Shown here: positions 7,323 to 15,104 of the stretch, piece by piece | Layout: each line of letters opens with the position of its first letter | How positions within the stretch are numbered: position 1 is the stretch's first letter | Origin: Planctomycetota bacterium | Lineage (GTDB): Bacteria > Planctomycetota > MHYJ01 > JACPRB01 | Assembly: GCA_035574235.1 (NCBI GenBank) | Contig: DATLZA010000176.1 | Span: 1 to 36,791, forward strand | Direction: 5' to 3' | DNA length: 36,791 nt | Position numbers and translations under genes: made by a program | The notes under the pieces: generated by a model | Databases searched by the model: none | What the model saw: only the letters and a program-made list of their open reading frames with translations | Told to the model about the DNA's origin: nothing

Positions 7323-8506
7323 CCCCGGGCGCGGGCTTTCGCGGAACGCGCCTTCCGGACGCGCGCGGCCTTCCCGCCCTTCCGCAGCGTCCAGGCCGGC
7401 ATCCGGAGCACCTTCCCGCCCAGAAGCGCCGACTGGTGCGCCAGGATCCCCACCATCGTGATGTTGGCGGACTCCACCGCGTTCGGATAGGGATCCCGTC
7501 CCTCGACGACCGCGCGGACGAACTCGTGCGCCAGATGCGGGTGCGAGCCGCCGTGCCCGGAACCCTGGATGAACGAGAGATGCCGGTTTTCCTTGGAATC
7601 GTAGACTCCCTGCGTCGTGAAGCGCCGGATGCCTTCGGGCAGCAGATGCGCGAAATCCGGCACCTTGACGCGCTCGGGAATTTCAGGCTCCGGCTTCTTG
7701 GCGGTATGGATCACCGGATCTTCGCCCTCGATGAGCGGCCATTCGAAGGATTTCTTCGACCCGTAGACGTCGAAGCTCTCGCGGTACTGGCGGGCCGTGT
7801 CGAACAGCGAGCGGTAGATCCGGGCGGACAGGTCGCTCTCGCGGAACTTGATGTGGCAGGTTTCGACGGCGAAGGGGGAGTTGTAGCGGCGCACGAGCTC
7901 CGGCCGGATCGTCCCCGAGCCGAAACAGGAAACCGCCTCCGCCTCCGAGCGCAGGAGCCCCAGGCAGGGCCCCACGCAGTGGGTCGCGTACCACATCGGC
8001 GGCAGCCCCGGCCAGTAATTCGGCCATCCGTCCATGTCCTGCTGATGCGAGGCCTGGACGAACTGGATCTTGCCGAGGTCCCCGCGAAGGGCGAGCTCGC
8101 GGACGAAGAGAAACTCGCGGGCGTAGACCACGGTTTCGGCCATCATGTACGTCAGGCCCGTCTTCTTCTGGAGCTCCACGATCCGGCGGCATTCGGCCGA
8201 CGACGTCGCCATGGGCACGGTGCACATCACGTGCTTGCCGGCCTCCAGGCCGGCGATCGACATCCAGCCGTGGTCCGGAATAGGGGTGTTGATGTGGACG
8301 GCGTCCACGTCGCGGTCCCGGAGGAGCGCCCGGTAGTCCTCGTAGCGCCGGGGAACCTTGAAGGCGTCGGCGATCTCCGCCAGGCGCTTCGGGTTGCGCT
8401 GGCACACCGCCACCAGCTCCGCGTCCGGATGATTCTGGTAAATCGGGATGAACTCGGCCCCGAAGCCCAGCCCGACGATCGCGACCCTGACTTTCCTGGC
8501 GCCCAT
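7319..8506 (-). CDS. Gfo/Idh/MocA family oxidoreductase
   Basis: The 395-residue protein has an N-terminal Rossmann fold with GLGFGAEF (12-19) as the dinucleotide loop and the conserved GKHVMC segment at 90-95. The usual Glu-Lys-Pro motif after it reads TVP (96-98), so the conserved lysine is absent. The C-terminal domain has the GHGGSHPHLAHEFVRAV pattern used in this family to hold substrate. It should be a cytosolic NAD(P)-dependent sugar dehydrogenase or a related enzyme. ATG 8506 is preferred because a GGAGGACGAAGCC stretch precedes it; an upstream ATG would add an Arg/Pro-rich leader. The last 23 or so residues form a Lys/Arg/Ala tail, as in the epimerase. It is divergent from the XylR-like regulator. 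Confidence 0.87.
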   Translation of the reverse strand: MGARKVRVAIVGLGFGAEFIPIYQNHPDAELVAVCQRNPKRLAEIADAFKVPRRYEDYRALLRDRDVDAVHINTPIPDHGWMSIAGLEAGKHVMCTVPMATSSAECRRIVELQKKTGLTYMMAETVVYAREFLFVRELALRGDLGKIQFVQASHQQDMDGWPNYWPGLPPMWYATHCVGPCLGLLRSEAEAVSCFGSGTIRPELVRRYNSPFAVETCHIKFRESDLSARIYRSLFDTARQYRESFDVYGSKKSFEWPLIEGEDPVIHTAKKPEPEIPERVKVPDFAHLLPEGIRRFTTQGVYDSKENRHLSFIQGSGHGGSHPHLAHEFVRAVVEGRDPYPNAVESANITMVGILAHQSALLGGKVLRMPAWTLRKGGKAARVRKARSAKARARG

Positions 8507-8537
8507 GGCTTCGTCCTCCGCAAAAAGCGACCCCGGC

Positions 8538-8543
8538 ACCCTA
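8538..8543 (-). promoter_or_regulatory. Candidate -10 of the Gfo/Idh gene
   Basis: TAGGGT reads on the minus strand 31 bases ahead of the Gfo/Idh start. The same hexamer followed by a similar G-rich stretch (TAGGGTG then CGGG) lies at the mirrored place ahead of the divergent regulator (8622-8627). No good -35 is seen. Low-confidence prediction. Confidence 0.3.
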
Positions 8544-8580
8544 TCCGGGCGGCGCCGCGGGCGCCATGAGAACGGACGCA

Positions 8581-8627
8581 CTTTTTTTGAGATTTTTGAC
8601 GCGGGCGCCCCGGAGCCGGGGTAGGGT
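8581..8627 (+). promoter_or_regulatory. Regulator promoter region with T-tract repeat
   Basis: Two T-runs separated by GAGA (8582-8597) form a short direct repeat of TTTTTGA type, followed by TTGACG (8596-8601) and TAGGGT (8622-8627). The 20-bp spacing is long for a sigma-70 promoter. The T-rich repeat is the only AT-rich block between the divergent Gfo/Idh and XylR-like genes. It is the likeliest site for the AraC-type DNA-binding domain to act on both promoters. Inferred from position and composition. Confidence 0.3.
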
Positions 8628-8655
8628 GATCGGGAGCCGCTGAGATTCCTTACCC

Positions 8656-9801
8656 ATGCGCCGCCGCCGCGCCGTCGCGCTGCTCGTCGAAACCTCGAAC
8701 GCCTACGCCCGGGGGGTGCTGGCGGGGATCGTGGCCTACGTGCGGGGCCACGAACCCTGGTCGCTTCACCTTCCGGAACTGGGCCGCGGGGACACGCCGC
8801 CCGCCTGGCTGGCCCGCTGGCGGGGGGACGGCATCATCGCCCGGATCGAAACGCCCGAAATCGCCCGGGCGGTGGCCCGCACGGGGCTTCCGGTCGTGGA
8901 TGTGAGCGCCGGGCGCCACCTTCCCTCGGCGCCGTGGGTCGAGACCGACGACCGGGAGATCGCGCGCCTGGCGGTCGAACACCTCCTGGAGCGCGGGTTC
9001 CGGACGCTGGGCTACTGCGGCGATCCCCGCTTCAACTGGTCGCGCTGGCGGGAGGAGCATTTCGCGCGCCGGGCGGCCGAGGCCGGCGTCGAGGTGCGCC
9101 TCTACCGCTCCCGCTCCCCGGCGCCCGACCGCGAGCGCCGGGAGCTCGGGGAGTGGGCCCGGCGGCTGCCCAAGCCCGCCGGGGTCCTGGCCTGCTACGA
9201 CATCATGGCGCAGCGGCTGCTGGACGCCTGCCGCGACGCCGGCGTCGCCGTGCCCGACGAAGTGGCCGTCCTCGGCGTGGACGACGATCCGCTCCTCTGC
9301 GACCTGGCTTCGCCTCCGCTTTCGAGCGTCATTCCCAACACGCGCCGCACGGGGTACGAGGCGGCGGCGCTCCTGGCGCGCCTGATGTCCGGGGAGCGCG
9401 TGCCCCCCCGGGCGGTGCTCGTGCCGCCCCTCGGAATCCACACCCGCCACTCCACCGACGTTCTGGCCCTCGAGGATCGGGAGATCGCCGCGGCCGTCCG
9501 CTTCATCCGCGAACACGCCTGCGACGGGGCGACGGTCGCCGATCTGCTCAAAGCGGTGCCGCTTTCACGGCGGGTGCTGGAGAGCCGCTACCGGAAGGCG
9601 ACGGGGCGGACCCCCCACCAGGATCTCCTGCGGATCCGGATCGAGCGCGTCCAGCAGCTCCTGGTGGAGACGGACCATTCCCTCGAACGGATCGCGTCTC
9701 TGGCCGGCTTCAATCATCCGGAATACATGAGCGTGGCGTTCAAGCGCGAAACGGGGATGACGCCCGGCCGCTACCGGCGCCGCGCCCGCCCGAAGGACTG
9801 A
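8656..9801 (+). CDS. XylR-type regulator: LacI-like sensor plus AraC HTH
   Basis: The 381-residue protein joins a periplasmic-binding-protein-like ligand domain (about 5-270) to a C-terminal AraC/XylS DNA-binding domain (about 275-375). The sensor shows GVLACYDIMAQRLLDACRD and VAVLGVDDDPLLC, both typical of LacI/XylR sugar sensors. The HTH part ends with the AraC signature: LERIASLAGFNHPEYMSVAFK, then ETGMTPGRYR. This architecture is known from the xylose regulator XylR and from many planctomycete regulators. It should bind a sugar or sugar derivative in the cytosol and control nearby genes. The divergent Gfo/Idh gene is the most obvious target, and the alpha/beta hydrolase and permease genes downstream are others. 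A stem-loop follows the stop codon. Confidence 0.9.
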   Translation: MRRRRAVALLVETSNAYARGVLAGIVAYVRGHEPWSLHLPELGRGDTPPAWLARWRGDGIIARIETPEIARAVARTGLPVVDVSAGRHLPSAPWVETDDREIARLAVEHLLERGFRTLGYCGDPRFNWSRWREEHFARRAAEAGVEVRLYRSRSPAPDRERRELGEWARRLPKPAGVLACYDIMAQRLLDACRDAGVAVPDEVAVLGVDDDPLLCDLASPPLSSVIPNTRRTGYEAAALLARLMSGERVPPRAVLVPPLGIHTRHSTDVLALEDREIAAAVRFIREHACDGATVADLLKAVPLSRRVLESRYRKATGRTPHQDLLRIRIERVQQLLVETDHSLERIASLAGFNHPEYMSVAFKRETGMTPGRYRRRARPKD

Positions 9802-9804
9802 CGC

Positions 9805-9827
9805 CCAGGGGGCGGCGAATCCCCTGG
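9805..9827 (+). terminator. Hairpin after the regulator gene, no T-tract
   Basis: CCAGGGG (9805-9811) and CCCCTGG (9821-9827) form a perfect 7-bp stem with a 9-nt loop, 3 bases after the regulator stop codon. No run of T follows, so it is not a classical intrinsic terminator. It could protect the 3' end or assist a factor-dependent stop. Confidence 0.35.
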
Positions 9828-9881
9828 CGCGTCCCGCTCCGCCCGGATAAACTCCGACGCCGAACGGAAGGAGGAGGAGCC

Positions 9882-10673
9882 ATGGAAGTCGCCGTCCGCG
9901 GAACGCGCCTGCACTACGAAGTCTTCGGAGAGGCCGGTCCGGGAATCCTTTTCTCGCACGGGCTGGGGGGCACGCGCCATCAGTGGCGGGCCGTCGCGCA
10001 GATCCTGGCGGGCTCGTGTCGCGTCGTCACCACAGACCTGCGGGGCCACGGCGACTCGGCCAGGCCCGCGGGTCCTTACTCCGTGAAGGGCTGGGCGGAG
10101 GATCTCGCGGAGGTGGCGCGGGCGGCGGGGCTCGAACGGTACGTGGCGGTGGGAGCCTCCGTGGGGGGACCCATCGTCCTTCAGCTGGCGGCGGACCGCC
10201 CCGACCGGGTGCGCGCGGCGGTGAGCGTCGGAGGCTTCGCGGCGCTCCCGCCGGCCGGCCGGGAGCGGATGCTTCAGCGGGCCGCGGCCGTGGAAGCGCA
10301 GGGTCTGGCGGCGGTGGCCGACGCGGTCGTCGCGGCGCAGCTTTCGCCCCAGACGCACGCCGCCTCGCCCGCCCTGGCGGCCCACGTGCGGGCGGCGCTT
10401 CTCGGCAACGATCCGGCCGCCTACGCGGCGGCCGCCCGCGCCGTCGCGGAGGCCGACGTGACGAACGCCGCCCGGACGCTCGCCTGCCCGGTGCTTCTGG
10501 TCTGGGGCGTCGAGGAGAAGGTGGCGCCCTTTCCCGTCCAGGCCGCGCTCAAGCGCCTGATCCCCCACGCCGCGCTGCGGGCGATTCCAGGGGCGGGGCA
10601 TCTTCCCTTTCTCGAACGCCCGCAGGAATTCGCCGCGGCGCTTCAGGAGTTCCTGGCCGGGCTGGCGGAATGA
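9882..10673 (+). CDS. Alpha/beta hydrolase
   Basis: This 263-residue alpha/beta-hydrolase-fold protein has the oxyanion motif HGLGG (26-30), the nucleophile elbow GASVGG with Ser93, and the catalytic His240 in GAGHLPF. At the place where the acid residue usually follows WG-x-x there is Glu212 rather than the common Asp. The length and the TTDLRGHGDS segment (50-59) are typical of the 3-oxoadipate enol-lactonase and haloperoxidase-like subgroup. Sequence alone does not decide between esterase, lactonase and C-C hydrolase. No signal peptide is seen. The start at 9882 is supported by a very strong purine-rich ribosome-binding site, AAGGAGGAGGAG. It lies between the sugar regulator and a sugar permease, so a lactone or sugar ester is a reasonable guess. 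Confidence 0.85.
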   Translation: MEVAVRGTRLHYEVFGEAGPGILFSHGLGGTRHQWRAVAQILAGSCRVVTTDLRGHGDSARPAGPYSVKGWAEDLAEVARAAGLERYVAVGASVGGPIVLQLAADRPDRVRAAVSVGGFAALPPAGRERMLQRAAAVEAQGLAAVADAVVAAQLSPQTHAASPALAAHVRAALLGNDPAAYAAAARAVAEADVTNAARTLACPVLLVWGVEEKVAPFPVQAALKRLIPHAALRAIPGAGHLPFLERPQEFAAALQEFLAGLAE

Positions 10674-10685
10674 GCCCCGCCCCCC

Positions 10686-10734
10686 AATTGTTTGACATAT
10701 TTGTTTGACAGCACCGGCGGCCGCTCCGCATAAT
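10686..10734 (+). promoter_or_regulatory. Promoter of the MFS permease, tandem TTGTTTGACA
   Basis: TTGTTTGACA occurs twice (10688-10697 and 10701-10710), offset by 13 bp, giving two overlapping -35 elements. The second TTGACA (10705-10710) is 18 bp from CATAAT (10729-10734), the same spacing as in the promoter at 181-210. The shared AATTGYTTGACA block suggests common control of both transcripts. Prediction from sequence. Confidence 0.6.
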
Positions 10735-10788
10735 TGGCGGGTCGCCGTCGTCGATAGCCGGGGGATCTTTTAGGGGGAGGACGACGCC

Positions 10789-12426
10789 ATGGTCAACCGC
10801 AACCGCCTCTTGTGGGCCGGGTTCACCGCCATTCTGGCCGCGGGCGTGGGCTTCGCCATCCGCGGGGGGATTTTCGACAACTGGGGCGCCGAATTCGGCT
10901 TCACCGGAAGCCAGCTCGGCAACATCGGCGGAGCCGGATTCACGGGCTTCTGCTTCGGCATCATTCTGGGCGGCATCGTCGCCGACAAGATCGGTTACGG
11001 AAAGCTCGTCATCGCCGCCTTCCTCTTCCACACCGTATCTTATTTCGTCGCCGCCGCGGCGAACCCTGGAATGTCCCAGGAAACCGCCTACCTTACGCTC
11101 CTCTGGGGCATGTTCCTGTTCTCCTTCGCCAACGGCGTCCTCGAAGCGGTGGCCAACCCCCTGGTCGCCACCCTCTACCCCGAAAACCGTACGCACTACC
11201 TCAACATCCTTCACGCGAGCTGGCCCGGCGGCATGATCCTCGGCGCCATCGTCGGATGGGTGCTGGACGACGTTTACAAGATGCATTGGAAGCATCAGCT
11301 CGCTCTCTACCTCATTCCCACGATCGTCTACGGGCTCATGTTCCTCGGACAAAAAATGCCCAAGTCCGAAGCGTCCGAGAAGGGTCTGACCCTCGGAGAG
11401 ATGTTCAAAGACGTCGGGCTTCTCGGCGGGCTGGTCGTATGCTTCCTCCTGGCTCTCTTCTTCGGAACCAACGTTTTCAGCGCCTTCCGCATGTCGGCGG
11501 ACACCGCCTCCACCCTGGGTTATGTGGTCGCCGGCGTTCTCCTCGTCGCCGTGGGGATTATCACGCGGGGCTCGATGGGTTCCTTTCTCCTCTTCGCTCT
11601 CTTCGTGGCGCACGGGCTGGTGGGAGCCGTGGAGCTGGGCACCGACGGCTGGATTCAGAACATCACGGGCAATATCCTGACGTCCGGTCAGGGCAAGGCC
11701 CTCTTCATCTGGACCAACATCATCATGTTCACCCTCCGCTTCTGTGCCCATTTCATCGAGAAGAAGCTGGGACTGTCGCCCGTCGGAATCCTTCTGACGT
11801 GTTCGATCCTGGCGGTCGTGGGACTGAACCTCACGAGCGGAGTGAATTCCTTCGGCTTGGCGCTTCTGGCGTTGGCGGTTTACGGCATCGGAAAGACCTT
11901 CTTCTGGCCCACGATGCTGGCCGTAGCCTCCGACCGATTCCCCCGCACGGGAGCCGTCGCGATCAGCATCATGGGCGGAATCGGCATGCTTTCGGCCGGC
12001 CTCATCGGAAGCCCCGGCCTGGGATACGCCAAAGACCGCTTCGCCGGGGAAGACTTGCGGAGGAGCCGCGCTGATCTCTACGAGCAGGTCAAGGCATCCT
12101 CGGCGAGTAAGTTCCTCTTTTTCCAGGAGGTTCACGGTATCGACGGCAAGCGGCTCGGAGAAGCGGATGCCCGTCTCAAAGCCGCCCGGGAGGAGCTCGC
12201 CAAACAGGGCGTCACCGACCCCAAGGCCGCCTATGAGAAGCTGAGCCCCGAAGATCGTGCCATCCTCGAAGCCAACATCGTCGGCGACCGAAAGACCCTC
12301 AAGGCCGACTCCGTCATCCCCGCCCTTATGGCCGTAATCTACTTGCTCATCCTCCTCTACTTCAAAACGATCGGCGGCTACAAGCCCGTCACCATCGAGG
12401 CGCAAGCTTCCGCGCCGACGTCGTAA
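10789..12426 (+). CDS. MFS transporter, FucP/glucose permease-like
   Basis: The 545-residue protein has many hydrophobic segments of the major facilitator superfamily. The long conserved stretch around [18 protein letters not shown], followed by [15 protein letters not shown], is typical of FucP-like hexose/fucose symporters. It sits in the inner membrane and probably imports a monosaccharide with protons. It is longer than the usual 400-450 residues because a charged, helical, soluble stretch of roughly 90 residues (about 418-510) lies before the final membrane segment. The start follows GGGGGAGGACGACGCC, a strong ribosome-binding site. It has its own promoter, which resembles that of the 234-7322 operon, so it may supply that pathway. 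Codon use looks slightly less GC-rich than in its neighbours. Confidence 0.87.
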   Translation: MVNRNRLLWAGFTAILAAGVGFAIRGGIFDNWGAEFGFTGSQLGNIGGAGFTGFCFGIILGGIVADKIGYGKLVIAAFLFHTVSYFVAAAANPGMSQETAYLTLLWGMFLFSFANGVLEAVANPLVATLYPENRTHYLNILHASWPGGMILGAIVGWVLDDVYKMHWKHQLALYLIPTIVYGLMFLGQKMPKSEASEKGLTLGEMFKDVGLLGGLVVCFLLALFFGTNVFSAFRMSADTASTLGYVVAGVLLVAVGIITRGSMGSFLLFALFVAHGLVGAVELGTDGWIQNITGNILTSGQGKALFIWTNIIMFTLRFCAHFIEKKLGLSPVGILLTCSILAVVGLNLTSGVNSFGLALLALAVYGIGKTFFWPTMLAVASDRFPRTGAVAISIMGGIGMLSAGLIGSPGLGYAKDRFAGEDLRRSRADLYEQVKASSASKFLFFQEVHGIDGKRLGEADARLKAAREELAKQGVTDPKAAYEKLSPEDRAILEANIVGDRKTLKADSVIPALMAVIYLLILLYFKTIGGYKPVTIEAQASAPTS

Positions 12427-12440
12427 CCGAAACGCTTCCG

Positions 12441-12471
12441 CTCCCGCCGGGCGCGCCCCGCCCGGCGGGAG
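12441..12471 (+). terminator. Strong hairpin after the MFS gene, no T-tract
   Basis: A perfect 13-bp stem, left arm 12441-12453 and right arm 12459-12471 with a 5-nt loop, begins 14 bp after the permease stop codon. The arms are almost entirely G and C. No T-run follows, so it is a terminator-like or RNA-stabilising hairpin and not a textbook intrinsic terminator. It separates the permease from the next transcript, whose -10 lies at 12496. Confidence 0.55.
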
Positions 12472-12495
12472 CCCCCGCTCCGGTCCCGCCGCGCG

Positions 12496-12501
12496 TATAA
12501 T
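12496..12501 (+). promoter_or_regulatory. -10 element of the FG-GAP/ENPP gene pair
   Basis: A perfect TATAAT stands 26 bases ahead of ATG 12528 in otherwise GC-rich DNA. No recognisable -35 hexamer lies 16-18 bp upstream. Together with the hairpin just before it, this marks the likely start of a new transcript. Confidence 0.4.
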
Positions 12502-12527
12502 CTCCGAGCCCCTTTGGAGAGCCGCTC

Positions 12528-13709
12528 ATGTCCCTCTTGGCCGCCGTCCTCCTCGCCTCCGCTCCGACCGCCCCGCAGGACCGGCTCCCCCGCTTCCGCG
12601 AAGAGACCATCGACCCGGACGCCGGCGTGGGCTACGCCGTCACCGCCGCCGACCTCAACGCCGACGGCCGAACCGACGTCGTCGCCGTCACCGAACAGCC
12701 GGACCGCGTGCTCTGGTACGAAAACCCTTCCTGGAAACGCCGCGTCGTCGTCGAGAAGGAGCCTCGCCTGCCGGTCTGCATCCAGCCCCTGGACGTCGAC
12801 GGCGACGGCACCCTGGAGCTCATCCTCGGGGCGGACTGGCAACCGGCCAACACCCGTTCGGGCGGCTCCGTGTGGCTGCTCCGGCGCGGAGCCGGCCTCG
12901 ACGAACCCTGGACCGCGCGGAAGATCGACGAGGAACCCACGATGCACCGCATGCGCCTCGTGCGCGTCGGAGGGCGCGCGGAGCTGGCCTGCAAGACCCT
13001 CCACGGCCGCGACGCCCGCCCCGGAGAGGGCGCGGGCGCCTCCCTCTACCTCCTGCGCCGTCCGCCCGATCCCTTCACGGGCGCGTGGACCCGCCAGATC
13101 GTCCAGAACGAACTCCACATCACCCACAACTTCTGGCCCGTGGATTGGGACGGCGACGGAACCGACGAAATCCTCGTGGCCGCGCTCGAAGGAATCTTCC
13201 TCTTCCGCAAATCGGCGGACCGGTGGGTCCCGCGGAAACTGGCCGACGGAGACCCCGAGAAGCGCGGCGCCGGGGAAATCAAACCGGGCCGCCTCCCCGG
13301 CGGCAAGCGCTATCTGGCGACCATCGAGCCCTGGCACGGCCACCAGGCCGTGATCTACACGGAGCCCGAAACCGCCGACGGACTCTGGAAACGCCGCGTC
13401 CTCGTCGAACGCCACAAGGGGGGACACGCCGTCTGGACCGCCGACCTCACGGGAACCGGCGTGGACTCGCTCGTCGTGGGATTCCGCGGCGTTCCGGAAG
13501 GCAAAAAGGACGAGTGCGTCGTCTACGTCTTCCATCCGCTCGACGACACGGGCGAGCGCTGGGAAAGAAAAGTCCTCGACGAAAAGGGACTCGGATGCGA
13601 AGACGCCCTCTGCGCCGACCTCAACGGCGACGGCCGCCCGGAGATCATCGGCATCGGACGCAGCACCCGCAACGTGAAGATCTACTGGAACGAAGGGAGA
13701 TCGCCATGA
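12528..13709 (+). CDS. Secreted FG-GAP/VCBS repeat protein
   Basis: The 393-residue protein starts with a short signal-like hydrophobic segment and is built of repeated beta-propeller-like blades. Calcium-binding-type loops recur: DLNADGRTD (about 43-51), DVDGDGTLE, DWDGDGTDE and DLNGDGRPE near the end, with a degenerate DLTGTGVD copy. These are hallmarks of FG-GAP/VCBS repeats, an integrin-alpha-like seven-bladed propeller common in exported planctomycete proteins. A role in binding a surface partner or polysaccharide outside the cytoplasm is likely; no catalytic residues are apparent. Its TGA overlaps the ATG of the next gene in ATGA, so the two exported proteins are translationally coupled and may act together. 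Confidence 0.85.
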   Translation: MSLLAAVLLASAPTAPQDRLPRFREETIDPDAGVGYAVTAADLNADGRTDVVAVTEQPDRVLWYENPSWKRRVVVEKEPRLPVCIQPLDVDGDGTLELILGADWQPANTRSGGSVWLLRRGAGLDEPWTARKIDEEPTMHRMRLVRVGGRAELACKTLHGRDARPGEGAGASLYLLRRPPDPFTGAWTRQIVQNELHITHNFWPVDWDGDGTDEILVAALEGIFLFRKSADRWVPRKLADGDPEKRGAGEIKPGRLPGGKRYLATIEPWHGHQAVIYTEPETADGLWKRRVLVERHKGGHAVWTADLTGTGVDSLVVGFRGVPEGKKDECVVYVFHPLDDTGERWERKVLDEKGLGCEDALCADLNGDGRPEIIGIGRSTRNVKIYWNEGRSP

Positions 13710-15094
13710 TCCCGGCGCGCCGCGCGTTCCTCGCGCTCGTTCTCCTGGCCGCCGCCTGCGCCGCCCCCGGCCCGGGCTCCGCCGCCCCCCGCAAGGCCGA
13801 ACACGTGATCCTCATCAGCGTGGACGGCCTGGCGGGCTCCTACCTGGACGACCCGCAGGCGCTCATGCCCACGCTGCGCCGCCTGGCGTCCGAGGGCGCC
13901 CGCGCCCGGGGGATGCTCTGCTCCTTCCCCACCGTGACCTGGCCCAATCACACGACGCTCGTGACGGGCGTCTCCCCCCGCCGGCACGGACTGATCGGCA
14001 ACAGCTACTTCGACCGCGCCGCCGGACGCAAGATCGACTTCCTCCCCGACCCCCTCTTCGACAAGGAGGAAATCGTCAAGGCCCCGACGATCTACGACCT
14101 GGCCCATGCGGCGGGGCTCAAGACGGCGGGAGTGATCTGGCCGGCCACCCGCAACGCCCGCACGCTCACCTGGGGCGTCCCCGACTGCGGCACGCGCGAG
14201 CTCTGGGAAAAATACACCACCCCGGGCTGGCTGGACGAACTCCGCCGCGAAGGCATCCCCGTGGACATGCAGGAGCCCTGGTGCAAGTCCAACGGCGGCC
14301 CCCAGCGCGACTGGATGTACGCCCGTATCGCGGCCCACCTCCTGCGGCGCCACGCCCCGAACCTGACGCTCCTTCACCTGGTCGAGACCGACCACGTCCA
14401 GCACGCCCGCGGCCCGCGGACGCCGGACGCCTATTGGGCCTGCTCCTTCGCGGACGACCGGCTCCGCGACGTCGTGGAATCGGTCCAGGCGGCGGGCCTG
14501 GCCGGGAAGACGGCGATCTTCGTCGTCTCCGACCACGGTTTCTTCGAATACCGCAAGACCATCCTTCCCAACGTGATCTTCCGGCGCGAAGGCCTCGTGC
14601 GCCTCGGACCGGACCGGGCGGTCGAGTCGCGCGAGGCGTGGTGCCTCCCGCAGGGCGGCGCAGCCTACATCTACGTCCTCGACCGCAACCGGCGGGCGGA
14701 GCTCCTGCCGCGGCTCAAGGCGCTCCTGCGGAACGTGGAGGGCGTGCAGGCGGTTCTGGAGGAGCCCGAGTTCCCCGGCGTGGGACTCCCGACCCTCCAG
14801 GAAGACCCGCGGATGCCGGATCTCATCCTGGCGGCGCGTGACGGATACGCGTTCGGCGATTCGGCGGCCGGCGACGCGCCGATCGTCGAGGGAACCGTCC
14901 GGGGAAGCCACGGGGCCCTGCCCGAAGATCCCCGCATGCACGCGACCTTCGTGGCCTGGGGCGCCGGCATCCGCCGCGGCGCCGCGGTGGAGATCATCCG
15001 CAACGTGGACGTCGCGCCGACCGTGGCGCGCCTGCTCGGCCTGCGCCTGGAAGGGGCGGAGGGACGGGTTCTCGAGGAGATCCTGGAGCGCTGA
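13706..15094 (+). CDS. Alkaline phosphatase-family ENPP-like phosphodiesterase
   Basis: The 462-residue enzyme has the nucleotide pyrophosphatase/phosphodiesterase core. A metal Asp40 lies in ISVDGL. The nucleophile Thr78 lies in FPTVTWPNHTTLVTG. Further metal ligands are in ETDHVQH and SDHGFF, and a late GSHGALP supplies the last His. These match the two-metal alkaline phosphatase superfamily in its ENPP branch, which cleaves phosphodiesters or pyrophosphates. The N-terminus ends in LLAAAC (Cys18), so it is probably a lipoprotein facing outward. The start codon at 13706 overlaps the previous stop by 4 bases and is preceded by GGGAGATCGCC. The 3' end lies 10 bp from the convergent homoserine kinase gene. 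The natural substrate is unknown. Confidence 0.88.
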   Translation: MIPARRAFLALVLLAAACAAPGPGSAAPRKAEHVILISVDGLAGSYLDDPQALMPTLRRLASEGARARGMLCSFPTVTWPNHTTLVTGVSPRRHGLIGNSYFDRAAGRKIDFLPDPLFDKEEIVKAPTIYDLAHAAGLKTAGVIWPATRNARTLTWGVPDCGTRELWEKYTTPGWLDELRREGIPVDMQEPWCKSNGGPQRDWMYARIAAHLLRRHAPNLTLLHLVETDHVQHARGPRTPDAYWACSFADDRLRDVVESVQAAGLAGKTAIFVVSDHGFFEYRKTILPNVIFRREGLVRLGPDRAVESREAWCLPQGGAAYIYVLDRNRRAELLPRLKALLRNVEGVQAVLEEPEFPGVGLPTLQEDPRMPDLILAARDGYAFGDSAAGDAPIVEGTVRGSHGALPEDPRMHATFVAWGAGIRRGAAVEIIRNVDVAPTVARLLGLRLEGAEGRVLEEILER

Positions 15095-15104
15095 ACGGCC
15101 GCCC

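Noticed and set aside
8507-8581. Longer N-terminus of the Gfo/Idh protein
   Set aside because: The extra 25 residues are Arg/Pro-rich and lie over the predicted promoter; the ribosome site fits 8506.
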